Position numbers and translations under genes: made by a program. Below are positions 37,132 to 48,329 of a stretch of 64,000 nucleotides of DNA, piece by piece. Below the pieces are notes generated by a model. It was not told the DNA's origin. It did not search any database and was given only the letters and a program-made list of their open reading frames with translations. How positions within the stretch are numbered: position 1 is the first letter of the stretch; the number at the start of each line of letters is the position of its first letter. This DNA comes from Bradyrhizobium sp. LLZ17 (GTDB lineage Bacteria > Pseudomonadota > Alphaproteobacteria > Rhizobiales > Xanthobacteraceae), in NCBI RefSeq assembly GCF_041200145.1, contig NZ_CP165734.1:4464001-4528000 (forward strand), written 5' to 3'.

Positions 37132-38310
37132 TCAATCGCGGGCGATGCACATGGCAATGCCCATGCCGCCGCCGATGCACAGCGTGGCGAGGCCCTTCTT
37201 GGAATCGCGCTTCTGCATCTCGTGCAGCAGCGTCACCAGCACGCGCGCACCGGAGGCACCGACCGGGTGGCCGATCGCGATCGCGCCGCCATTGACGTTG
37301 ACCTTGGAGGTATCCCAGCCGAGGTCCTTGTTGACGGCACAGGCCTGCGCCGCGAAGGCCTCATTGGCCTCGATCAGGTCGAGATCGCCGACGTTCCAGC
37401 CGGCCTTCTTCAGCGCGGCACGCGAGGCCGGGATCGGGCCCGAACCCATGATCTTCGGATCGACGCCGGCCTGCGCCCAGGACACGATGCGCGCGAGCGG
37501 CTTCTTGCCTTCCTTGGCGGCCTGCTTGGCGGTCATCAGCACCACGGCGGCGGCGCCGTCATTGATGCCGGAGGCCGAGCCCGCGGTGACCGTGCCTTCC
37601 TTCTCGAAAGCTGGCTTCAGTTTTGCCATACCGTCGAGCGTTGCGCCGTGGCGCGGATATTCGTCGGCGCTGACGACGATGTCGCCCTTGCGGGACTTGA
37701 TGGTGACGGGGACGATCTCGTCGTTGAACTTGCCGGCCTTCTGTGCGGCCTCCGCCTTCTGCTGCGAGGCGACCGCGAACTCATCCTGCTGGGCGCGGGT
37801 GATCTGCCACTGCCGCGCGACATTCTCCGCGGTGTTGCCCATGTGGTAGCCGTTGAAGGCATCCCACAGACCGTCCTTGATCATGGTGTCGACGAACTCG
37901 ACCGGGCCCATCTTGACGCCGCCGCGCAGATACTGGGCGTGCGGGGCCATGCTCATGGATTCCTGGCCGCCGGCGACCACGATCTCGGAATCGCCGTTGA
38001 GCAGCGCCTGATAGCCGAGCGCGACGGTCCGCAGGCCCGAGCCACAGAGCTGGTTCACGCCCCAGGCCGGGCTCTCGACGGGAATGCCGGCATTGATCGA
38101 GGCTTGGCGGGCGGGGTTCTGGCCTTGGGCAGCAGTCAGGATCTGGCCCATGATGACTTCGGAGACCCGGCCGGGCTCGATGCCACCGCGCTCGAGCGCG
38201 GCCTTGATGGCGATCGCGCCGAGATCATGGGCGGGAAGGGTCGCGAACGCTCCGTTGAAGCTTCCGACCGGGGTGCGGGCGGCGCTGACGATGACGACAT
38301 CGTCTGACAT
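37132..38310 (-). CDS. phaA: Acetyl-CoA C-acetyltransferase (beta-ketothiolase)
   Basis: Condenses two acetyl-CoA to acetoacetyl-CoA, the first step of PHB synthesis. The 392-residue thiolase has the acyl-binding Cys89 ([14 protein letters not shown]), the active-site His in [16 protein letters not shown], and the second Cys in [15 protein letters not shown] near the C-terminus. The ATG at 38310 has AGGAG six bases upstream and is preferred to the ATG two codons earlier. It is divergent from phaR, the regulator of PHB genes. Confidence 0.95.
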   Translation of the reverse strand: MSDDVVIVSAARTPVGSFNGAFATLPAHDLGAIAIKAALERGGIEPGRVSEVIMGQILTAAQGQNPARQASINAGIPVESPAWGVNQLCGSGLRTVALGYQALLNGDSEIVVAGGQESMSMAPHAQYLRGGVKMGPVEFVDTMIKDGLWDAFNGYHMGNTAENVARQWQITRAQQDEFAVASQQKAEAAQKAGKFNDEIVPVTIKSRKGDIVVSADEYPRHGATLDGMAKLKPAFEKEGTVTAGSASGINDGAAAVVLMTAKQAAKEGKKPLARIVSWAQAGVDPKIMGSGPIPASRAALKKAGWNVGDLDLIEANEAFAAQACAVNKDLGWDTSKVNVNGGAIAIGHPVGASGARVLVTLLHEMQKRDSKKGLATLCIGGGMGIAMCIARD

Positions 38311-38613
38311 GGGCATCTCCTGGGTTGTATGGGGGCAGACGGGGCTGGGAAAACGGCTCGCCAGTCTCGGACGGCATCCTGTTAACGTCGTTGAGGCATG
38401 TCAATCGGCTGGCGATCGAATTCATGCCGCAGCGCATTCAAAATAGCGTTCTTGGCGATTTCGCAAGCACGTTTTTGCTGTGCAATTAACCGTGCCGCAC
38501 AAAACGGTAGCGTGCCCCCGTTGAAAATGCTTATTTTGTTGCGTTGCGTACTCTTCCCGCCCTGCGGCATTGCCCGTCAGGTTCCCGTTCTCCGTGCTTG
38601 CAAGTGAGAGCCC
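38311..38613. promoter_or_regulatory. Divergent phaA / phaR promoter region
   Basis: 303 bases without a gene between divergent phaA and phaR. The half nearest phaR is AT-richer and has many TGC/GCA words, including TGTGC (38479-38483) facing GCACA (38497-38501). PhaR-type repressors bind TGC-rich DNA near phasin and phaR promoters, so autoregulation from here is plausible. The site is not proven. Confidence 0.35.
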
Positions 38614-39213
38614 ATGGCGAAATCAGACCAACCCACAACCATCAAGAAATACGCGAACCGCCGGCTCTACAACACCGGAACGAGCACCTATGTGACGCTG
38701 GAAGACCTCGCGTCCATGGTCAAGGACGGCGAAGATTTTCTGGTCTACGACGCCAAGACCGGCGACGACATCACCCGCTCCGTGCTCGCCCAGATCATCT
38801 TCGAGCAGGAGAACAAGGCCGGCCAGAACCTGTTGCCGACCACCTTCCTGCGCCAGCTCATCCGCTTCTACGGCGACAGCATGCAGATGGTGGTGCCGAA
38901 ATATCTGGAGCAGGCCATCGCATCGCTGACCCAGGAGCAGGAAAAGTTCCGTAAGCAGATCGCCACCTCGCTCTCCGGGACCCCATTTGCCCCGCTCGAA
39001 GAACAGGTCCGCCGCAACATGGAGCTGTTTCAGCAGACCTTCTCGATGTTCAAGCCTTTTGTCCCCACTCCGGGCCGCCCGGCGGGAGCCCCACCGGAGG
39101 CCGAGCCCGAGGCCAGCGCCGAGCCGGCAAAGGACACCAACATCGACGACCTGCGTCAGCAGATGAAGGAGATGCAGGAACGCCTCGAGAAGATGTCGAA
39201 GAAGGAAGAGTAG
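38614..39213 (+). CDS. phaR: Polyhydroxyalkanoate synthesis repressor PhaR
   Basis: A 199-residue regulator that binds PHB granules and DNA and represses phasin and PHB genes until polymer accumulates. The N-terminal DNA-binding domain is clear (TIKKYANRRLYNTGTSTYVT, then LEDLASMVKDGEDFLVYDAK). The PHB-accumulation domain follows (FLRQLIRFYGDSMQMVVPKY). The C-terminal part is a Pro/Glu-rich linker and a short coiled coil (LRQQMKEMQERLEKMSKKEE). Location beside phaA and phaB supports the call. Confidence 0.95.
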   Translation: MAKSDQPTTIKKYANRRLYNTGTSTYVTLEDLASMVKDGEDFLVYDAKTGDDITRSVLAQIIFEQENKAGQNLLPTTFLRQLIRFYGDSMQMVVPKYLEQAIASLTQEQEKFRKQIATSLSGTPFAPLEEQVRRNMELFQQTFSMFKPFVPTPGRPAGAPPEAEPEASAEPAKDTNIDDLRQQMKEMQERLEKMSKKEE

Positions 39214-39328
39214 ATCCTTCATTCGCGCGGAGTGCCCGCGGGCAGCGGCCGCTTTTACCGGACGCCGCCAACCGGTCTGGGTCGTCCCCGAAGGCCTGCT
39301 GACACGCCGGAGGGCCAAGGCATACGCC

Positions 39329-39949
39329 ATGTCCGACCGAACCACGCATTGGGACCACGTCTACACCACCAAAGGCGAGACGGAGGTCAGCTGGTTTCAG
39401 GACACGCCGACGATCTCGCTGGGGATGATCCGCGCGGCCGATTCGGATCATACTGCCGCGATCATCGATATTGGCGGTGGCGCGTCACGATTGGCCGACA
39501 GCCTTTTGCAGGCGGGATATCGCAACATCGCCGTGCTGGATCTCTCGGTCAGCGCGCTTGAGGCCGCAAAGACGCGAATCGGGGCGGCCGCCGCAGCGAT
39601 CGACTGGATCGTGGCCGACGCAACGACATGGCGACCGGCGAAGGCATACGATGTCTGGCACGATCGCGCTGCATTCCACTTCCTGACAGATCCGGGCGAC
39701 AGGGCAGCTTACGTCGACCGCCTGCGGTCGGCGGTCGCGCCCGGCGGCCACGTCATCATCGGCACCTTCGCGCCGGATGGTCCCGAAAGGTGCAGCGGCC
39801 TGCCGGTCCAGCGGCATGACAGCGCGAGCCTTTCGATGGAGCTCGGACCGGGATTCGAACTCGTCGAAACGCGCGGCGAGACGCATCATACGCCGTGGCG
39901 TTCCACGCAGGCCTTTCAGTTCAGCCGATTTCGACGGAAAACCGGTTAG
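39329..39949 (+). CDS. Class I SAM-dependent methyltransferase
   Basis: A 206-residue methyltransferase with motif I IIDIGGGASRLADSLL (about residues 45-60), motif II around AVLDLSVSALEAAK, and the post-motif sequence DVWHDRAAFHFLTDPGDRAA, which is typical of a family of small soluble methyltransferases in proteobacteria. The substrate is unknown. It follows phaR by 115 bases on the same strand and is convergent with the aminotransferase gene. Confidence 0.83.
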   Translation: MSDRTTHWDHVYTTKGETEVSWFQDTPTISLGMIRAADSDHTAAIIDIGGGASRLADSLLQAGYRNIAVLDLSVSALEAAKTRIGAAAAAIDWIVADATTWRPAKAYDVWHDRAAFHFLTDPGDRAAYVDRLRSAVAPGGHVIIGTFAPDGPERCSGLPVQRHDSASLSMELGPGFELVETRGETHHTPWRSTQAFQFSRFRRKTG

Positions 39950-40013
39950 CTACCGCGTACGCCTGCCGCACTGTCAGTATCGTCTCGGCGAAAAACAGGA
40001 CGCGCGTGAAGGC

Positions 40014-40901
40014 CTACGCCGCCAGTTTCACCGCATGCGCAAAATCCCAATAGAGCTTGCGCGCCCTGGTGTAGAGCGGACCCGGCTTCAGCTCGCGCTC
40101 GTCGATGCGGATCACGGGCGCGACCTTCGCAAAATTGCCGGTGGAGAAGATCTCGTCGGCGGCAACGAAGTCGGCGTAGCGCAGCGTCGTCTCGACCACG
40201 GTCACTCCGTCGGCGCGAAGCAGGCCGATGACGCGCTGGCGGGTGATGCCGTTGAGGAAGGTGCCGTTCGGCGCCGGCGTGAAGACCACGCCGTCCTTTG
40301 CCATGAACACGTTGGAATTGCCGAACTCCGCGACGTTGCCGAGCATGTCGAGCATCAGCGCGTTCTGGAAGCCGCGCGAGGCGGCCTCCGCCAGCGCGCG
40401 CGAATTGTTGGGATAGAGACAGGCCGCCTTGGCTTCGACCGGCGCGCATTCGGCGGTGGGCCGGCGGAACGGCGACAGCGTGATCGCGTTGCCGACCGGC
40501 TTGGGCATCGGCGCCTCGTAGATGCACAGGCACCAATTGGTGGTGTCGGGGTCGAACAGCACGCCGCCGCCGGCGCCGTTCTGTGCCCAGTACATCGGCC
40601 GGATATAGAGCTCGGCATTCGCCGCGAAGCGCGCAATGCCTTCCTTCGCGAGCGTGAGCCAGGTGCCGGCATCGACCACCGGCTTCAGACCGAAATTGAT
40701 CGCGGATTGATTGGCGCGCGCGATGTGGCGATCGAGATCAGGCGCGACGCCCTCGAACGCGCGCGCGCCGTCGAACACGACCGAGCCGAGCCATGCGCCA
40801 TGCGTGCGCGGCCCCATGATCGGCACGTTGCCCTCATGCCATTTGCCCTCGAAGAAGGTCCAGCTCGGCGAATATGCGATAGGCTTTGCGATATTGGCCA
40901 T
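40014..40901 (-). CDS. Branched-chain-amino-acid aminotransferase-like PLP enzyme (class IV)
   Basis: A 295-residue fold-type IV aminotransferase that transfers amino groups between branched-chain amino acids and 2-oxoglutarate, or a close relative. It has MANIAKPIAYSPSWTFFEGK at the start, the PLP-cup sequence EAKAACLYPNNSRALAEAAS containing the PLP lysine, and AEFGNSNVFMAKDGVVFTPA with NGITRQRVI for phosphate binding. The pattern fits IlvE-like proteins, but D-amino acid transaminases share it, so I leave the symbol blank. Confidence 0.85.
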   Translation of the reverse strand: MANIAKPIAYSPSWTFFEGKWHEGNVPIMGPRTHGAWLGSVVFDGARAFEGVAPDLDRHIARANQSAINFGLKPVVDAGTWLTLAKEGIARFAANAELYIRPMYWAQNGAGGGVLFDPDTTNWCLCIYEAPMPKPVGNAITLSPFRRPTAECAPVEAKAACLYPNNSRALAEAASRGFQNALMLDMLGNVAEFGNSNVFMAKDGVVFTPAPNGTFLNGITRQRVIGLLRADGVTVVETTLRYADFVAADEIFSTGNFAKVAPVIRIDERELKPGPLYTRARKLYWDFAHAVKLAA

Positions 40902-41062
40902 GACCGGCCTCCTTGGGTAATATCCGGTGCACTATTCTCCCAACTTCTAAACGATTTCCTGCGGGAAAGGCACCTCCCCCGGGAGCTCGGCCAGTAATGC
41001 CGGGGCGACACCAAATCGAGCACAAAGCGGGCTATAATGCGGGTTACCTTACGGAGTGTTCC

Positions 41063-41998
41063 ATGCCACTCGATCCGCTTGCCAAGCGCTTGTTGACCAT
41101 GATGGCTGCGGCTGCGCCGGAGGCGCGGAGCCGGCCCAGCGTCGAGGCCCGGCGGCAGTCGCTGGCGAAGCTGATGCAGTTCGCGCGTACTGATGCGCCG
41201 GATGTAACGACGTCCGACGGCGCGCTTCCCGGCCCGGGCGGCGAGCTTCCCTATCGCCTCTACACGCCCGCGGGTGCCGGCGAGCGCGCACCCGGCTTCG
41301 TGTTCTTTCACGGCGGCGGTCTCGTCGCCGGCAGCATTTTGACCCACGACCGCATCGCCGCAGCCCTCGCCCATGCGACCAACTGCCGCCTCGTCTCGAT
41401 CGACTACCGCCTCGCGCCCGAGCACAAATTCCCCGCCGCCGTCGACGACGCGATGGCGGCGACCGAATGGGTCGCCCGCGAAGCGGCATCGCTCGGCATC
41501 GACGCCGAACGGCTGGTGATCGGCGGCGATTCCGCCGGTGCCACGCTGGCTGCGATCGTGTGCCAGGAGGCGCAGCAAAGCGCCGGCCTATCGATCGTGG
41601 CGCAATGCCTGATCTGTCCCGTACTGGATTTCGAGGAGGCATCGCCTTCGCGCGAGGCGTTCGCGGAAGGCCATCTCATCGACCGCATCACGATCGAGGC
41701 CGATCTCGCCGACTATCTGCCGGAGGGCATCGATGCCGCGGATCCCCGCGTCTCGCCGCTGCGCGCGACGCGACTCACGGGCCTGCCGACGACGATCATG
41801 CACACCGCCGAGTTCGACCCGATGCGCGACGAAGGTAACGCCTATGCCCGCAAGCTGCTCGGAGCCGGCGTCGTCGTCGAGCACGTCTGTCACGACGGCA
41901 TGGTTCACAATTTCCACGCCATGGGCGCCATCCTGCCGCAAGCGCAGCTGGTGCTGTCGCAGATCGGCGAGCAGGTGCGGCGGGCCGTGGAGAGGTGA
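41063..41998 (+). CDS. Alpha/beta hydrolase, hormone-sensitive lipase family
   Basis: A 311-residue esterase. The oxyanion-hole motif FFHGGGLVAGS lies near residues 90-100, the nucleophile elbow is GGDSAGATL (Ser about 163), the acid is in FDPMRDEG and the histidine in HDGMVHNF. This set defines the HSL (family IV) esterases, which hydrolyse short-chain acyl esters. The start at 41063 follows ACGGAG. The physiological substrate is unknown. It stands alone, with an intergenic repeat downstream. Confidence 0.88.
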   Translation: MPLDPLAKRLLTMMAAAAPEARSRPSVEARRQSLAKLMQFARTDAPDVTTSDGALPGPGGELPYRLYTPAGAGERAPGFVFFHGGGLVAGSILTHDRIAAALAHATNCRLVSIDYRLAPEHKFPAAVDDAMAATEWVAREAASLGIDAERLVIGGDSAGATLAAIVCQEAQQSAGLSIVAQCLICPVLDFEEASPSREAFAEGHLIDRITIEADLADYLPEGIDAADPRVSPLRATRLTGLPTTIMHTAEFDPMRDEGNAYARKLLGAGVVVEHVCHDGMVHNFHAMGAILPQAQLVLSQIGEQVRRAVER

Positions 41999-42024
41999 GA
42001 TCCTCCCGCGAAGGGGACAGGGCT

Positions 42025-42219
42025 ATCGCATATGGCTGTGGCCGGCCAAGCGCGCGCCTCGTCCTTCGAGACGACCGCTTCGCGGTCTCCTCAGGATGAG
42101 GCTAAGCGGCAATCGGAGCCCGTTAAAATTGCTACCGCACACTCGGTCCTCATCCTGAGGGCCCGCCAAAGGCGGGCGTCTCGAAGGGTGGCCACAGAGA
42201 AATCGACCTCATATGCGAT
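42025..42219. repeat. Long imperfect-palindrome intergenic repeat, family D
   Basis: About 195 bases with inverted outer ends (ATCGCATATG and CATATGCGAT). Inside are TGGCTGTGGCC facing GGCCACAGA, and CTCGTCCTTCGAGACG facing CGTCTCGAAGG. Nested hairpins CGCTTCGCG and GCCCGCCAAAGGCGGGC also occur. It contains the widely seen rhizobial words TCCTCAGGATGAGG and CCTCATCCTGAGG. It lies between the esterase and a small Tat protein gene. Confidence 0.65.
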
Positions 42220-42244
42220 GACCCTGCGCGAGGAGCGAAGGGGC

Positions 42245-42502
42245 TTACGCGCGTGCGTCGATCAATGCACGCGCCGCTCCGATATACTCGCGCCAATGCG
42301 CGTCTGCGTAACGCTCCGCCCGGTGCGCGCGCTTGACATTGGGCGCATGCGCCGCGGCGATCATGCGTGCGAAGCGCTCTTCGGCCACGGTCGCGTCTTC
42401 CGCGGCCTGTGGCGCCGCGAAGGCGGACGCCTCGGTTGGAATCACAGCAAGTCCCGCAAGTCCAGCGAGCAAGATGCGGCGTGAGGGCTTCATCGCTTTC
42501 AT
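42245..42502 (-). CDS. Small exported protein with twin-arginine-like signal
   Basis: An 85-residue protein. Residues 1-29 look like an export signal (KPSRRILLAGLAGLAVIPTE, then ASAFA), with the SRRILL sequence suggesting Tat. The mature part (about 55 residues) is helical and His/Arg/Ala-rich (ERFARMIAAAHAPNVKRAHR). I do not recognise a family. It stands alone between a repeat and the CMD-family gene. It may be a real small periplasmic protein, but support is only from the signal sequence. Confidence 0.5.
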   Translation of the reverse strand: MKAMKPSRRILLAGLAGLAVIPTEASAFAAPQAAEDATVAEERFARMIAAAHAPNVKRAHRAERYADAHWREYIGAARALIDARA

Positions 42503-42604
42503 CTCAATTATCCTGCAGTTGGATCGTGCATGGCGAATCCACCGCCGTGGCGGCGGCAGGGTAGCCTTGCGCTTGCGTCGGGTCCAGCAGTCTAGATCGG
42601 CCAG

Positions 42605-43165
42605 CTATTCCGGCACCGGTACGTCGAACGTATTCAGCGTGACGGACACCATGCAGTAGATGCCGACGAGATAGGACAGCTCGGCCGCGCCGTGCTCGCC
42701 GAACTCCTTCACCGCGGCCCGATAGGTCAGCTCCGGCAGCACGCCGCCGCTCACCAGCGCAGACGCGACGTCGTAGGCGACCGCCTCTTGCTTGGTAAGA
42801 TCGACCGGACGCTGCCCGGCGACGATGGTCGCGAGTTTTTCGTCGGTCAGGCCGCGCTGCTCGGCGACCAGAACATGGGCATAGAGCTCGTAGCCGGAGC
42901 GGAAATGCGAACCGGTGACGAGGATGGCGACCTCGCGCACCGGCGCCGGCAACAGCGGATTCGATGCGATCGCCTTGACCAGCTCCCACACCGGCTTGCC
43001 GAATCGCGGCTCGCGAACCCAGGGATTCCAGGGCCCGAGCAGCGCGCCGTCGTCGCGCATGTTCACGAAGCCCTTGAAGTGGTCCGTGATACCCGCGCGC
43101 ATGTCGTCATAGAGCGGCTTCTGTTCGGCACTCAGGTCTTTCGGATCGAGAATGGGAAGGCGCAC
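42605..43165 (-). CDS. Carboxymuconolactone decarboxylase (CMD/AhpD-like) family protein
   Basis: A 186-residue protein of the CMD fold. The GTG at 43165 is preferred because GAGGAG lies eight bases upstream and because the frame beyond it is antisense shadow. Family features include REVAILVTGSHFRSGYELYA and AELSYLVGIYCMVSVTLNTF. The Cys-x-x-Cys redox motif of AhpD is absent (HFRSGYELYAH at that place), so peroxidase-reductase activity is unlikely. The role is unknown. It is downstream of the cysteine synthase-like gene on the same strand. Confidence 0.8.
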   Translation of the reverse strand: MRLPILDPKDLSAEQKPLYDDMRAGITDHFKGFVNMRDDGALLGPWNPWVREPRFGKPVWELVKAIASNPLLPAPVREVAILVTGSHFRSGYELYAHVLVAEQRGLTDEKLATIVAGQRPVDLTKQEAVAYDVASALVSGGVLPELTYRAAVKEFGEHGAAELSYLVGIYCMVSVTLNTFDVPVPE

Positions 43166-43290
43166 CGCAGGCTCTCCTCGTTGAGAAGTCGCGACCGTCG
43201 CCTGCGTAGGCGTGCAAGGCAAGTGAAGTTGCCGTGACATCCACAGCTCGGGCGAGTGCCCCGACGGCATCGGTGATGATGCCCAACGCC

Positions 43291-44442
43291 CTATTGGGCT
43301 TGTGGATTGGCGACGTCGTCGAAGGCGAGCGTCAGCGGCTCGCCGGTCGCGAGGAAAGACGACAGCGCCGCCTCGAACGGCGCCGGATCGAGGCCACGCT
43401 TTCTCAGCCATTCGGGCTCGTAATAGGTCTGCCGGTAACGTTCGCCGGAATCGCAGATCAGTGTCACCAGCGATCCCGTCTGGTTGGCCTTGCGCATCTC
43501 CGAGGCAAGCCGGCACAGCGCCAGGAAGTTGGTGCCGGTGGAGCCGCCCACCACGCGGCGCAGCCGGCGCGACAGCACGTTCATGGCCGCGATCGTCGCC
43601 GCATCCGGGATCTTCATCATGCGGTCGACCACGCCTGGCACGAAGGAGGTTTCGCAACGCGGCCGGCCGACGCCTTCGATCAGCGAGGGACGTTCGCAAA
43701 CATGGGAGCGATCCTGGGTGCGGAAGCAGTCAAAGAAAGCGGAATGCTCGACATCGGCCACGCACAGCCGCGTCGGATACTGGCGATAGCGCAAATAGCG
43801 TCCGATGGTGGCCGAGGTGCCGCCGGTACCAGCGCCCATCACGATCCAGTCCGGCAGCGGGCGCGGCTCGCCCTTCAATTGCGTGAAGATGGACTCGGCG
43901 ATGTTGTTGTTGCCGCGCCAATCGGTGGCACGCTCGGCGAAGGTGAACTGGTCCATGTAGTGGCCGTTCAGGCCAACGGCGAGCGCGGCGGCCTCGGCAT
44001 AGAGCGCGCGGCCGTCGTCGATCAGATGGCAGTTGCCGCCATAATGCTCGATCGCGGCGATCTTCTCAGCCGAGGTCGTGCGCGGCATCACGGCATAGAA
44101 GGGCACGCCGATCATCTGCGCGAAATAGGCTTCCGAAACTGCGGTCGATCCCGACGAGCCTTCGACGACAGGCGTGCCTTCGCGGATGTGGCCGTTGCAG
44201 AGGGCGTAGAGGAACAGCGATCGCGCCAGCCGATGCTTGAGGCTGCCGGTCGGGTGCGTGGATTCGTCCTTCAGATAGATATCGATGCCGGCGAGCGCCG
44301 GCACGATCAATTTGATCAGATGCGTGTCGGCCGTGCGGCACTGGTCGGCTTCGATGGCGGCCACGGCGTCGTCGACCCAGCCGCGCTGGTAAGCCGGCCC
44401 GACCGGATTGTGCTGGCGGAAGGCAGGCGGCTCCATCGGCAT
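43291..44442 (-). CDS. PLP-dependent cysteine synthase / L-cysteine desulfhydrase-like protein
   Basis: A 383-residue fold-type II PLP enzyme. The PLP lysine lies in [20 protein letters not shown] (Lys near residue 68), the substrate loop in [16 protein letters not shown], and the phosphate-binding loop in [15 protein letters not shown]. The sequence is closer to the mycobacterial Cds1 cysteine desulfhydrase group than to CysK, so it may release sulfide from cysteine rather than make cysteine. It is encoded 125 bases upstream of the CMD-family gene and on the same strand as acdR. Confidence 0.82.
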   Translation of the reverse strand: MPMEPPAFRQHNPVGPAYQRGWVDDAVAAIEADQCRTADTHLIKLIVPALAGIDIYLKDESTHPTGSLKHRLARSLFLYALCNGHIREGTPVVEGSSGSTAVSEAYFAQMIGVPFYAVMPRTTSAEKIAAIEHYGGNCHLIDDGRALYAEAAALAVGLNGHYMDQFTFAERATDWRGNNNIAESIFTQLKGEPRPLPDWIVMGAGTGGTSATIGRYLRYRQYPTRLCVADVEHSAFFDCFRTQDRSHVCERPSLIEGVGRPRCETSFVPGVVDRMMKIPDAATIAAMNVLSRRLRRVVGGSTGTNFLALCRLASEMRKANQTGSLVTLICDSGERYRQTYYEPEWLRKRGLDPAPFEAALSSFLATGEPLTLAFDDVANPQAQ

Positions 44443-44502
44443 GATCGGGTGATTCCTTGAAAGCGTACGTCAAGCTACCACGGGAGGCCTCGTCCGCGCG
44501 GC

Positions 44503-44967
44503 TCAAAACTCCAGCGGCGCGTTGTCGACAACTTCCTTCATGACGAAGAAGGTGCGGGTCTGGCGCACGCCGGGCAGCGCGATGAGCTGCTCGCCGTGGA
44601 TGCGGTTGAAATCCTCCATGTCGCCGACGCGGATCTTGAGGAAATAGTCGAAGTCGCCGGCGACGAGGTGGCAGTCGAGCACGAATTTCAGCTTTGCGAT
44701 CGCCTGCTCGAAGGTGGCAAAGCTCTCCGGCGTCGAGCGGTCGAGCACGACGCCGACCATCATGAGGGCGCCCTTCGCCACCTTTTTCGGCGCGACCATG
44801 GCGCGGACGGCGACGATGAAACCATCCGCGAACAGGCGTTGGGTGCGGCGATGGCAGGTCGCCGGGCTGATCGCAACGGTTTCGGCCAGTTCAGCATTGC
44901 TGAGCCGGCCATTATTCTGAAGCAATCTCAATAGCTTAAGGTCGGTGCGATCAAGGCGCGCGGACAT
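44503..44967 (-). CDS. acdR: Lrp/AsnC regulator of ACC deaminase
   Basis: A 154-residue Lrp-family regulator. The helix-turn-helix is LSNAELAETVAISPATCHRR (about residues 22-41), and the ligand-binding RAM domain runs from VVLDRSTPESFATFEQA to VRQTRTFFVMKEVVDNAPLEF. Its divergent position beside acdS (162 bases) is the arrangement of AcdR (LrpL), which activates acdS in rhizobia and pseudomonads. The intergenic region, with AT-rich TATTTATGTACTATC, likely holds its binding sites. Confidence 0.87.
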   Translation of the reverse strand: MSARLDRTDLKLLRLLQNNGRLSNAELAETVAISPATCHRRTQRLFADGFIVAVRAMVAPKKVAKGALMMVGVVLDRSTPESFATFEQAIAKLKFVLDCHLVAGDFDYFLKIRVGDMEDFNRIHGEQLIALPGVRQTRTFFVMKEVVDNAPLEF

Positions 44968-45129
44968 GGAAGGATCTTCCGATATTTATGTACTATCTGA
45001 ATGAAATACTAACGAAGCTGGCGCACGCCGCAAGGTTTGGCGCAATATGGCCGCAGCATTCGAGAGCACCTTTCTCCCGAGAAATGTTAGTCGGCATCCA
45101 ACATTAACGCCAATCGGGATGACCTGACC

Positions 45130-46142
45130 ATGCTCGAAAAATTCGCGCGCTATCCGCTGACCTTCGGCCCGACTCCCATCGAGAAGCTGGAGAGGCTCTC
45201 AAAGCATCTCGGCGGCAACGTCGAGATCTACGCCAAGCGCGAGGATTGCAATTCCGGCCTCGCCTATGGCGGCAACAAGCTGCGCAAGCTCGAATACATC
45301 ATCCCCGACGCGATCGCTTCCAACGCCGACACGCTGGTCTCGATCGGCGGCGTGCAGTCGAACCACACCCGCATGATCGCGGCCGTCGCCGCCAAGATCG
45401 GCATGAAATGCCGCCTCGTGCAGGAAGCCTGGGTGCCGCACGAGGACGCCGTCTATGACCGCGTCGGCAACATCATGCTGTCGCGCATCATGGGCGCCGA
45501 CGTGCGCCTGGTCGACGATGGTTTCGACATCGGCATCCGCAAGAGCTGGGAGGACGCCATTGAAGAAGTGAAGGCGGCGGGCGGCAAGCCTTACGCGATT
45601 CCCGCCGGCGCTTCCGTGCACAAATTTGGCGGCCTCGGCTATGTCGGCTTCGCCGAAGAGGTGCGCAAGCAGGAAGCCGAGCTCGGCTTCAAGTTCGATT
45701 ACGTCGTGGTCTGCACCGTCACCGGCTCGACCCATGCCGGCATGCTGGTCGGCTTCGCGCCGACGGTCGCGCGCGGAAGGTGATCGGCATCGATGCCTCG
45801 TTCACGCCGGCGCAGACCAAGGCGCAGGTGCTTTCGATCGCCCAGAACACGGCCAAGCTGGTCGAACTCGGCAAGGACCTCGTCGCTGACGACGTCGTGC
45901 TGATCGAGGATTACGCTTATCCCGCCTACGGCGTGCCGTCGGAGGAGACCAAGGAGGCGATCCGCCTCACCGCGCGGCTCGAAGCAATGATCACCGACCC
46001 CGTCTACGAGGGCAAGTCGATGCAGGGCCTGATCGACCTGACGCAGAAAGGCTATTTCGAGAAGGGCGCGAAGATCCTCTACGCGCATCTCGGCGGTGCG
46101 CCGGCGCTGAACGGTTACGGCTACGCGTTCCGGAACGGCTGA
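45130..46142 (+). CDS. acdS: 1-aminocyclopropane-1-carboxylate deaminase (apparent frameshift)
   Basis: Cleaves ACC, the plant ethylene precursor, to ammonia and 2-oxobutyrate; plant-associated bacteria use it to lower ethylene. The start, [20 protein letters not shown], is typical; the PLP lysine is in [14 protein letters not shown] (Lys50). The two residues that separate ACC deaminases from D-cysteine desulfhydrases, a Glu ([11 protein letters not shown]) and a Leu ([14 protein letters not shown]), are both present. The frame breaks near 45760: one base is missing in TTCGCG[G]CCGAC, after which the protein continues as [18 protein letters not shown]. Repaired length is about 338 residues. 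A sequence error is likely. Confidence 0.93.
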
Positions 46143-46170
46143 GGGCTCAGCTCGCACCTCATACACCGGT

Positions 46171-46332
46171 GTCGTCCCGGACAAGCGTAAGCGCAGATCA
46201 GGGACCCATAGCCACAGGGAGTGGTTTGGCGAAGATTTGCTGTTCGGTACTCCTATCGATTGCAATCGATAGATCCCGCGGTATGGATCCCGGATCTGCG
46301 CTCCGCTTCGCTGCGCTTGTCCGGGATGACGA
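46171..46332. repeat. Imperfect-palindrome intergenic repeat, family A-like copy 4
   Basis: About 162 bases with inverted ends GTCGTCCCGGACAAGCG and CGCTTGTCCGGGATGAC. It shares GGGACCCATAGCCACAGGGAG and GGTTTGGCGAAG with the other A-type copies, and contains a perfect inner palindrome CTATCGATTGCAATCGATAG. It lies between acdS and recQ. Confidence 0.7.
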
Positions 46333-46369
46333 TTGAGGGATTGCGGTGCGTTATCGGCCGCCGCGCCTC

Positions 46370-48236
<1,867 letters not shown>

Positions 48237-48329
48237 GGGCGGAACTGGACCGGGCCGTGAGATTCGTCACAACGCCAGTCGCATGACCGCGCGGGCATGG
48301 CAAGACTGTTTGCGCGGCAAGGCGGCGGT

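Noticed and set aside
45699..46369. A C-terminal extension of RecQ of about 220 residues
   Set aside because: It is out-of-frame antisense sequence after a homopolymer shift; the normal HRDC end is encoded in the other frame and stops at 46370.
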